Shown here piece by piece: positions 1 to 6,079 of a stretch of 6,079 nucleotides of DNA. A program made the position numbers and the translations under genes. Below the pieces are notes generated by a model. The model had not been told where the DNA came from. It did not search any database and worked only from the letters and a program-made list of their open reading frames with translations. The stretch comes from Pseudomonadota bacterium. GTDB taxonomy: Bacteria > Pseudomonadota > Gammaproteobacteria > Xanthomonadales > Xanthomonadaceae. Location: contig JAFAFD010000274.1 in NCBI GenBank assembly GCA_023423675.1, positions 1 to 6,079 of the forward strand, written 5' to 3'. Numbering within the stretch: position 1 is the stretch's first letter; every line of letters starts with the position of its first letter.

Positions 1-26
1 GCGCTACCAGATCAATGCGGCGTGGC

Positions 27-2828
27 TCAGAAGTCCGCGCGGATGCCGAAGGTGACGCGGCGGCCGGAGAACTCGTACTGGGTCGGGAACGCCTTGTCGA
101 TCGTGTAACCGCTGGTCTTCTCGTCCAGCAGGTTGATCGCTTCCAGGTTCAGCTTCCAGGTGTCGTTGAGGCGGAAGCCGATCGAGGCATCCAGCTGGCC
201 ATAGGCATCGCGGTAGACCGGATACATGTTCAGGTGGATGTACTCGACGTACTTGTCCTTGTAGTTGTACGAGGCGCGCGCGCTGAAGCGGTCGTTCTCG
301 TAGTACAGGGTGAAGTTGTACGCCTTCTCGGCCAGGCCTTCCGGCGGGGTCGGGATGTCCAGGTCGGACGCACCGGTCAGCGAGTTGTCCAGCTGGGTGT
401 AGTTGGCATTGATGCCCCAGCCTTCCAGTGCCGGATGCAGCATCGACAACGGCAGCTGCGCGACCAGCTCGACGCCGGTGACCTTGTAGGAACCGTCGGC
501 GTTGACCGGCTGGTAGACCTCGAAGTCGTAGTAGCCGTCCAGCGAACCGTTGGCGTTGAGCTTCTCGACGTTCGGCACGATGCCGGTCAGCGACTGCCGC
601 ACCACGCCGTCGATCTTCTTGGAGAAGTAAGACGCGGCCAGCAGGCCACCGTTCTGCAGGTACTTCTCCAGGCCCACTTCCCACTGCTTGGCGGTGGTCG
701 GCTTCAGCGCCGGGTTGCCGTCCATGAAGCGGAAGCTGCTCCAGCTGACGGTGCGGCGGTAGGCGATGTCGGTCAGCGACGGACGCATCAGCGTCTCCGA
801 GGCGGCACCGCGCAGCACCAGGCCGTCGGCGATCTCGGCGGTCATGTTGAAGCTGGGCAGGATCTTGCTGTAGTCGCCGCTGCTGGAAATCGGCGTCGGC
901 GTGTAGCCGTTGCTGCCATCGGCGTTCTGCACCGGGTGGAAGCCGGCGGAGTCGACATCGGTGTCGATCGAACGCACGCCCAGGTTGGCGTACACCGGCA
1001 CGGTGCCAATGTCGAAGTAGAAGTCGGCCATGGCATACAGCGCCAGGGTCTTCTCCTTCACCTCGTAGTACTGGCCCGGATCGATCGGGGTTTCATAGCC
1101 CGGGTAGCGGAACGTGGCGCGCGCATAGGCGTTGGACACCTGCTGCCAGTCCAGGTCGCTCGGGCGATATGCACCACCCGGTGCCAGCTGGCTGATCCAC
1201 ACCGGGTTGCTGTCGGCCAGCGTGCGCGTGTTGACCCACGCGGCGCTGCCGGCGGTCGGGCCCTGGATCTTGCCGCTGCCGAACTCGCGTTCCTTGGTCT
1301 TGTCGGTGTAGCGCGCGCCGAACTGCACGCCGCTCAGGGCCGGGAAGAAGGCCAGGTTCATCTGCCGGCGCAGGTCGAGCTGCGCGGCATACTTGTCATC
1401 CTTCACCTTCTCCAGCTCGGTTTCGTACGCTTCGAACAGGTACTTGTCCGCGGCGTTGTACATGTCGAAACCGCCGGTGGTGCTGGGCACGGTCTCGCCG
1501 CCGTTGCTGGTCCAGCGCGTGCGCGACGGCGCGTAGGCCACGTGCTTGAGGTTGGCGTAGTCCGAGTCCTTGCGCGCGCCGGAATAGCCGACCAGCGCGT
1601 CGATGTCCCAGCCACCCACCTTCCAGTCCAGCTTGCTGCTGAACTGACGGTAGTCGGTGTTGGCGTTGCGTTCCTTGCTGAGGATCTCGTGCTGGGTGGC
1701 GGTGTAGGACACGTCCTTCAGCACGGTGATGCCGTAGGCCGACAGCGTGTCGCTGTCGTAGTCGTGGATGGTGTCCAGCGTGCTGCGGCTGGACGCCGAG
1801 TACGCCGCGGCATCGTACTCGTCCTCGTGCGTGTCATAGCCGCCGAGCATCGCATCGAAGCTGAGCGAGAACGTGTCGCTGGGCTTGAACTGCAGCGACG
1901 CGGTGGCCCCCCACTGGTCCTGCTCGTTGAGGTAGACGCGGTCGCCGACCTTGTCCTGGAAGATGATGCGGCTGGTCTCGTCCTTGTCCATGCGGTCCTG
2001 CACGACGATGCCGGCATCGCGCGCCAGCACGGCGGCGGCCTGCGAACCACGCGTGCCCGACGCTTCCAGGAAGCGGCCCATGGGACGGAAGTTGATGCCC
2101 GAGTTGGAGTCGGTGCGGTTGGTGCGCTTGGCCTTGGAGAACGACACCAGGCCGCCCCAGTCGCCCCAGGTGTCACTGGCGAGGAAGGAGATCTTCGGGT
2201 CGATCTTGCCGTTGATCGAGTTGTGCGAGGCTTCGGCCGAGGCACTGAACTTCGGCTCGGGGAAGTCGAACGGCTTGGCCGTTTCGATGTAGACCGAACC
2301 GGCGATGCCACCTTCCTCGTCGGCGGCGGTCGGCGACTTCTGCACGGTGACCGTCTGCACCACGTCGGCGGCGAAGATGTCGAACTGCACGTCGCGCCCG
2401 CCACTGCCCGAGGCGGTGGCCAGGTTGTTGATCGAGACCAGGGTGAACTCGCTGGGCAGGCCGCGCACGCTGACCTTGCTGCCCAGGCCCTTGTTGCGCT
2501 CGATGGTCACGCCCGGCATGCGCTGCAGCGCTTCGGCGAGGTTCTGTTCGGGGAAATCGGCGACGTCGGTGGCGACGATCGAATCGGAGAAACCGATGTT
2601 GGCGCGCTTGAGGTCGACCGCGCGTTCCAGGCTCTTGGCATAGCTGCCGGAGACGGTGACGGTGTCCAGCTGCTGCAGCTGTTCGCGGGTATCGCCATCG
2701 GCGGCTTCTTCAGCCATTGCATCGATGGGCAGTACGGCGAGGCCGCCGATCAGCACCGCATGCACGGCGCGGGACAAAAGCTTCGCATGGGGGGCCGCAG
2801 CGGCGGCCTCCCGGTTCTGGTAACGCAT
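27..2828 (-). CDS. TonB-dependent outer-membrane receptor, Xanthomonas/Caulobacter-type
   Basis: This 933-residue protein is a predicted outer-membrane transporter that takes up a ligand using energy passed on by TonB-ExbB-ExbD. The ATG at 2828 was chosen because it opens a signal peptide: positive start, hydrophobic stretch at residues 21-34, and probable cleavage after Ala-Met-Ala at 37-39. GGGAA-type ribosome-binding sequence lies a few bases upstream. A TonB-box-like DTVTV is at 55-59. The plug follows at about 70-185, with PGVTIERN, VRGLPSEF and an SPTAADEEGGIAGSV segment. The rest is a beta-barrel with many aromatic strands, ending in the terminal Phe (GIRADF) usual for outer-membrane proteins. 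Length and plug motifs fit the TIGR01782-like group, though the common LNGR after the VRG motif is replaced by SINN. The gene is intact, with CGC-rich arginine codons. No sugar enzyme, regulator or siderophore gene adjoins it here, so the substrate cannot be named. Family assignment is firm; the ligand is unknown. Confidence 0.95.
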   Translation of the reverse strand: MRYQNREAAAAAPHAKLLSRAVHAVLIGGLAVLPIDAMAEEAADGDTREQLQQLDTVTVSGSYAKSLERAVDLKRANIGFSDSIVATDVADFPEQNLAEALQRMPGVTIERNKGLGSKVSVRGLPSEFTLVSINNLATASGSGGRDVQFDIFAADVVQTVTVQKSPTAADEEGGIAGSVYIETAKPFDFPEPKFSASAEASHNSINGKIDPKISFLASDTWGDWGGLVSFSKAKRTNRTDSNSGINFRPMGRFLEASGTRGSQAAAVLARDAGIVVQDRMDKDETSRIIFQDKVGDRVYLNEQDQWGATASLQFKPSDTFSLSFDAMLGGYDTHEDEYDAAAYSASSRSTLDTIHDYDSDTLSAYGITVLKDVSYTATQHEILSKERNANTDYRQFSSKLDWKVGGWDIDALVGYSGARKDSDYANLKHVAYAPSRTRWTSNGGETVPSTTGGFDMYNAADKYLFEAYETELEKVKDDKYAAQLDLRRQMNLAFFPALSGVQFGARYTDKTKEREFGSGKIQGPTAGSAAWVNTRTLADSNPVWISQLAPGGAYRPSDLDWQQVSNAYARATFRYPGYETPIDPGQYYEVKEKTLALYAMADFYFDIGTVPVYANLGVRSIDTDVDSAGFHPVQNADGSNGYTPTPISSSGDYSKILPSFNMTAEIADGLVLRGAASETLMRPSLTDIAYRRTVSWSSFRFMDGNPALKPTTAKQWEVGLEKYLQNGGLLAASYFSKKIDGVVRQSLTGIVPNVEKLNANGSLDGYYDFEVYQPVNADGSYKVTGVELVAQLPLSMLHPALEGWGINANYTQLDNSLTGASDLDIPTPPEGLAEKAYNFTLYYENDRFSARASYNYKDKYVEYIHLNMYPVYRDAYGQLDASIGFRLNDTWKLNLEAINLLDEKTSGYTIDKAFPTQYEFSGRRVTFGIRADF

Positions 2829-2944
2829 CGGATGATTTCCCGGTTCCCTGTGGTGACTTACGCCGCGCCTGCCCGTGTTCCGTGGGTGCAGGCCCCTGCG
2901 CCGCGTTGCCGACGTTCGGCGGGCACCGAGCCTAGGGGGAATTG

Positions 2945-3340
2945 TTAAGCCTGTGTTGCGCTGCGGGACGGACGACGACCAAACCACCAGCCACCGAGCA
3001 GCTGCACCGGCAGCGACACCAGCAGGGCGATGGCGAACCAGCGCGGGAAATCGCCGCCCATCACCCACAGGCCGTAGCCGCTGCCGAGTACCAGCAGGGT
3101 CCAGATCGAGGTGCCATGCGCACGCGGCCAGCACGGTGCGTAGTAGGTGGCGAAGGCGATGCCGACGATGCCGCCGAGCACGGTGAAGGCCAGGTCCCAG
3201 CCCAGTTGCGCTTCGCTGCCGGGGTGCAGGCCGAACAACGACGGCAGCCAGCCGCCGGCACTGCTGACCAGGGCCAGCGCGAGCAGCGCGCCGACCAGGG
3301 CGACGACGGACAGGAAAACGGTCTTGAGCATCTCGGGCAT
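2945..3340 (-). CDS. Small four-helix membrane protein of unknown function
   Basis: I do not recognise a named family. The 131-residue product looks like an integral inner-membrane protein with four hydrophobic segments at about residues 7-28, 48-67, 79-94 and 99-120. It ends in a short positive tail (GRRPSR), which suggests a cytoplasmic C-terminus. Loops carry W31, the YYAPCW segment (66-71) and GGDFPRW (95-101). There are no evident catalytic or metal-binding motifs. The ATG at 3340 gives the full first helix; an ATG three codons in (3331) is an alternative. Neither start has a clear Shine-Dalgarno sequence, and a TACAAT hexamer lies only 7-12 bases before the first ATG. The gene follows the DUF779 gene after 60 bases holding a palindromic repeat and precedes the TonB receptor by 116 bases, so it may be its own transcription unit. 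Coding is supported by plausible topology and composition, not by homology. Confidence 0.75.
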   Translation of the reverse strand: MPEMLKTVFLSVVALVGALLALALVSSAGGWLPSLFGLHPGSEAQLGWDLAFTVLGGIVGIAFATYYAPCWPRAHGTSIWTLLVLGSGYGLWVMGGDFPRWFAIALLVSLPVQLLGGWWFGRRPSRSATQA

Positions 3341-3368
3341 GCCGTCATTGTACGGCGTGCGCGACGGT

Positions 3369-3394
3369 GCAGCCGAGCATCGGCTCGGCTCTAC
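3369..3394 (-). repeat. SMAG-like (REP-type) palindromic repeat
   Basis: On the minus strand the element begins with GTAG (3394-3391) and continues into a perfect stem with 7-base arms AGCCGAG/CTCGGCT (plus-strand arms 3371-3377 and 3384-3390) and a 6-base loop, followed by GCAC. A leading GTAG with a short GC-rich hairpin is the hallmark of the SMAG repeats, which are numerous in Stenotrophomonas genomes. It lies 6 bases after the DUF779 stop, so the transcript would carry the hairpin at its 3' side, where it could protect the RNA or weaken read-through. There is no U-tract, so it is not a standard terminator. The structure is seen directly; the family name rests on remembered consensus. Confidence 0.75.
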
Positions 3395-3400
3395 AGGGGC

Positions 3401-3778
3401 TCAGGCCTTGCCGGCGGCCTGCAGCGCGGCGAATTCCTCGTCGCTGAACAGCCGCGAGCGCAGCAGGAAGCGCACGCCCTCGCCGTTCTCCAGCGAGAAC
3501 ATGCCGCCGCGCCCTGGCACCACGTCGATGATCAGCTGGGTGTGCTTCCAGTATTCGAACTGCGAGGGACTGATATGGAACGGCGCGCCGCCGATTTCGC
3601 CCAGGCAGACATCGCGATCACCGACGATGAAGTCGCCCTGCGCGAAGCACATCGGCGAGGAGCCATCGCAGCAGCCGCCGGACTGGTGGAACATCAGCGG
3701 GCCATGGCGCGCGCGCAGCCTGTCGATCAGCTGCAGCGCCGCGAGGGTGGCGATGACCTGGTGCGGAAGTTCGTTCAT
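3401..3778 (-). CDS. DUF779 family protein linked to aldehyde dehydrogenase
   Basis: This 125-residue, probably cytoplasmic protein matches the DUF779 family (PF05610) along its length. Recognisable blocks are HGPLMFHQSGGCCDGS (25-40), a third cysteine in PMC (44), the FEYWKHTQLIIDVVPGRGG stretch (74-92), and the GVRFLLRSRLF segment (101-111). His31, Cys36, Cys37 and Cys44 are closely spaced and could bind a metal or be redox active; that is inference. DUF779 genes often sit beside aldehyde dehydrogenase genes, as here, and a helper or maturation role is plausible, but no activity can be read from the sequence. The ATG at 3778 is supported by a GAGG ribosome-binding site (3784-3787) five bases upstream. 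The gene lies 133 bases downstream of adhP on the same strand, with a hairpin between them. Arginine codons are mainly CGC, as in the host background. Confidence 0.9.
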   Translation of the reverse strand: MNELPHQVIATLAALQLIDRLRARHGPLMFHQSGGCCDGSSPMCFAQGDFIVGDRDVCLGEIGGAPFHISPSQFEYWKHTQLIIDVVPGRGGMFSLENGEGVRFLLRSRLFSDEEFAALQAAGKA

Positions 3779-3783
3779 GAGTG

Positions 3784-3787
3784 CCTC
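3784..3787 (-). promoter_or_regulatory. Ribosome-binding site of the DUF779 gene
   Basis: On the minus strand GAGG is followed by five bases (CACTC) and the ATG at 3778. The spacing is near ideal and fixes this start. Confidence 0.7.
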
Positions 3788-3791
3788 GTCC

Positions 3792-3838
3792 GGGGTCAGA
3801 GCCCTCCACTCCTGGCGGAGTGGGAGGGAACCGACCCC
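3792..3838. repeat. Long imperfect hairpin between adhP and the DUF779 gene
   Basis: The outer arms are GGGGTC (3792-3797) and GACCCC (3833-3838). Inside lies an 11-pair stem (3802-3812 with 3817-3828, one bulged base near 3822) closed by a four-base loop. GGGGTC...CTCTGACCCC outer ends with a variable inner stem resemble a dispersed intergenic palindrome I remember from Stenotrophomonas and Xanthomonas genomes. It may be a dispersed repeat, an RNA-processing site or a partial transcription barrier inside the adhP-DUF779 unit. There is no T-run on either strand, so a classical intrinsic terminator is unlikely. The structure is seen in the sequence; the repeat family is from memory. Confidence 0.65.
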
Positions 3839-3911
3839 TTGCAGGGTACCGTTGCACGGCCGCCGCGTCCGCGGGAGAGGGGGACGGGCGCGGCAGCCAT
3901 GCGCGGGATGA

Positions 3912-4940
3912 TCAGGCGGCGAAGTCCAGCACCACGCGGCCCTCGATGGTGCCGGCGTGCATGCGTGCGAACACCTCGTTGATGTTCTCCAGGCGGTCGG
4001 TGCTGACCGTCGCCGCGACCTTGCCTTCGGCAGCGAACTGCAGCGATTCCTGCAGGTCCAGGCGGGTGCCGACGATCGAGCCGCGCACGGTTACGCCGTT
4101 CAGCACCATGCCGAAGATGTCCAGCGGAAAGTTGCCCGGCGGCAGGCCGTTCAACGACACCGTGCCGCCGCGGCGGACCATGCCCAGCGCCTGCTCGAAG
4201 GCCTTGGGCGATACCGCGGTGACCAGTGCACCATGCGCGCCGCCGATCTCCTTCTTCAGGAACACGGCCGGATCGGTGGTGCGCGCGTTGACGGTGACCT
4301 GCGCGCCCAGCCGCCGGGCCAGGGCCAGCTTGCCGTCGTCGACATCGATGGCCGCCACGTTCAGGCCCATTGCACGTGCGTACTGCACCGCCATGTGGCC
4401 CAGGCCGCCGATGCCGGAGATCGCCACCCAGTCACCGGGCTTGGTATCGGTGACCTTCAGGCCCTTGTAGACGGTCACGCCGGCGCACAGCACCGGCGCG
4501 ATCTCCACGAAGCCCACTTCCTTCGGAAGCAGGCCGACATAGTTGGCATCGGCCAGTGCGTACTCGGCGAAGCCGCCGTTGACCGAGTAGCCGGTGTTGC
4601 GCTGCGTTTCGCACAGCGTTTCCCAGCCACCCAGGCAGTGTTCGCAATGGCCACACGCCGAGTACAACCAGGGGATGCCGACCCTGTCGCCTTCCTTGAC
4701 GTGCCCTACCCCGCCTCCCACGGCCACGACGTGCCCCACGCCCTCGTGGCCGGGGATGAATGGCGGGTTCGGTTTCACCGGCCAGTCGCCCTCGGCGGCG
4801 TGCAGGTCGGTGTGGCAGACGCCACAGGCCTCGATTCTGACCAGGACCTCGCCCGCCCCCGGGCGCGGTACCACGACTTCCTCGATGACCAGCGGCTTGC
4901 CGAACTCACGGACGACGGCAGCCTTCATGGTTCTATTCAT
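3912..4940 (-). CDS. adhP: Zinc-dependent alcohol dehydrogenase, AdhP type
   Basis: This 342-residue cytoplasmic enzyme should interconvert primary alcohols such as ethanol and their aldehydes using NAD(H). It has the medium-chain alcohol dehydrogenase layout. The N-terminal GroES-like domain carries catalytic-zinc ligands Cys42 (GVCHTD), His65-Glu66 (GHEGVG) and Cys152 (LCAGVT). Structural-zinc cysteines are at 96, 99, 102 and 110. The Rossmann domain has GIGGLG (176-181) and Asp199 at the end of the second strand, favouring NAD over NADP. It closely resembles E. coli AdhP over its whole length. The start is placed at the ATG at 4940 because GGAG (4949-4952) lies eight bases upstream; the ATG at 4928 (MKAAVV) would lie 20 bases from it, and the longer frame to 4988 has no such support. 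The FNR/ANR box upstream suggests oxygen-responsive expression. Three of the first five arginines are AGA or AGG, unlike the CGC-rich remainder. Confidence 0.95.
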   Translation of the reverse strand: MNRTMKAAVVREFGKPLVIEEVVVPRPGAGEVLVRIEACGVCHTDLHAAEGDWPVKPNPPFIPGHEGVGHVVAVGGGVGHVKEGDRVGIPWLYSACGHCEHCLGGWETLCETQRNTGYSVNGGFAEYALADANYVGLLPKEVGFVEIAPVLCAGVTVYKGLKVTDTKPGDWVAISGIGGLGHMAVQYARAMGLNVAAIDVDDGKLALARRLGAQVTVNARTTDPAVFLKKEIGGAHGALVTAVSPKAFEQALGMVRRGGTVSLNGLPPGNFPLDIFGMVLNGVTVRGSIVGTRLDLQESLQFAAEGKVAATVSTDRLENINEVFARMHAGTIEGRVVLDFAA

Positions 4941-4948
4941 GCGGGTTA

Positions 4949-4952
4949 CTCC
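4949..4952 (-). promoter_or_regulatory. Ribosome-binding site deciding the adhP start
   Basis: GGAG on the minus strand stands eight bases before the ATG at 4940 and 20 before the ATG at 4928, so it favours the MNRT start over the MKAAVV start. Confidence 0.7.
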
Positions 4953-4969
4953 GTAGTGCGCTTGCAGAC

Positions 4970-4975
4970 AGGATG
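4970..4975 (-). promoter_or_regulatory. Candidate -10 element of an FNR/ANR-dependent adhP promoter
   Basis: If the FNR/ANR box is centred at -41.5, as in class II activated promoters, transcription would start at the A at 4963. The -12 to -7 hexamer then reads CATCCT on the minus strand. It matches TATAAT at only three positions, but these include the important A at -11 and T at -7. A weak -10 and no good -35 are usual for activator-dependent promoters. The leader would be 23 bases before the ATG at 4940. This is inferred from spacing. Confidence 0.4.
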
Positions 4976-4997
4976 GCGCGAGCCCCATGCCCGCGCC

Positions 4998-5011
4998 TTG
5001 ATCCCGATCAA
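4998..5011. promoter_or_regulatory. FNR/ANR box (TTGAT-N4-ATCAA) upstream of adhP
   Basis: TTGATCCCGATCAA is an exact match to the consensus bound by the FNR/ANR/DNR branch of the CRP-FNR regulators, which activate genes at low oxygen. It lies four bases after the aldehyde dehydrogenase stop and 57 bases before the adhP start, so it would act on adhP rather than on the aldehyde dehydrogenase gene. It is distinct from the CRP/Clp pattern (TGTGA-N6-TCACA). The dyad extends to six-base arms, TTGATC/GATCAA. No regulator gene is in the window. Confidence 0.75.
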
Positions 5012-5015
5012 TCCA

Positions 5016-6079
<1,064 letters not shown>

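Noticed and set aside
15..2948. A 977-codon open frame on the plus strand opposite the TonB receptor gene
   Set aside because: Its protein is a low-complexity run of R, V, A, G, Q and H with no recognisable domain, as expected for the antisense of a GC-rich gene. The minus-strand frame has a signal peptide, plug and barrel.
2920..2957. A possible sigma-70 promoter for the TonB receptor (TAGGCT as -10; TTAACA as -35)
   Set aside because: TAGGCT matches only three positions and has no acceptable -35 at 16-19 bases; TTAACA has no -10 at the right distance.
2829..3134. A 102-codon upstream extension of the TonB receptor frame
   Set aside because: It runs through the whole gap and into the membrane-protein gene in another frame. 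The signal peptide begins at the ATG at 2828.
3792..3838. The hairpin as an intrinsic terminator after adhP
   Set aside because: No run of T follows the stem on either strand, so at most a Rho-type or processing role is possible.
4941..4988. A 16-codon upstream extension of adhP to 4988
   Set aside because: The well-spaced GGAG supports the ATG at 4940, and the extra residues are not part of the AdhP family. It would also overlap the inferred promoter.

Overview
The window is high-GC DNA whose genes all lie on the minus strand. Arginine codons are mostly CGC, there is a large TonB-dependent receptor of the kind expanded in Xanthomonas and Caulobacter, and a short palindrome begins with GTAG and resembles the SMAG/REP repeats of Stenotrophomonas. 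Together these suggest a Stenotrophomonas-like member of the Xanthomonadaceae. The assignment is inferred from sequence character, not from a search.

Read in the direction of transcription (right to left), the layout is: (1) the 3' two-thirds of an aldehyde dehydrogenase of the ExaC/AldB type, cut by the right edge; (2) a 75-base gap with a perfect TTGAT-N4-ATCAA dyad (FNR/ANR box) just after the aldehyde dehydrogenase stop; (3) a complete zinc-dependent, AdhP-type alcohol dehydrogenase; (4) a 133-base gap with a long imperfect hairpin; (5) a small DUF779 protein; (6) a 60-base gap with the SMAG-like palindrome; (7) a 131-residue four-helix membrane protein of unknown function; (8) a 116-base gap with short dyads but no convincing promoter; (9) a complete 933-residue TonB-dependent receptor whose stop lies close to the left edge.

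The first three genes form a coherent metabolic group. AdhP interconverts primary alcohols and aldehydes, ExaC/AldB oxidises aldehydes to acids, and DUF779 proteins are commonly encoded beside such aldehyde dehydrogenases, although their role is not settled. The FNR/ANR box is placed so that adhP and the DUF779 gene could be switched on separately under low oxygen, while the aldehyde dehydrogenase would be read from a promoter outside the window. The membrane protein and the TonB receptor have no evident functional link to this group.

The points most worth a second look are the FNR/ANR box, whose spacing fits a class II activated promoter, and the aldehyde dehydrogenase, whose arginine codon choice (11 of 13 CGG) is unlike its neighbours and suggests a different origin. 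I found no convincing new defence system, CRISPR array, RNA gene or mobile element.
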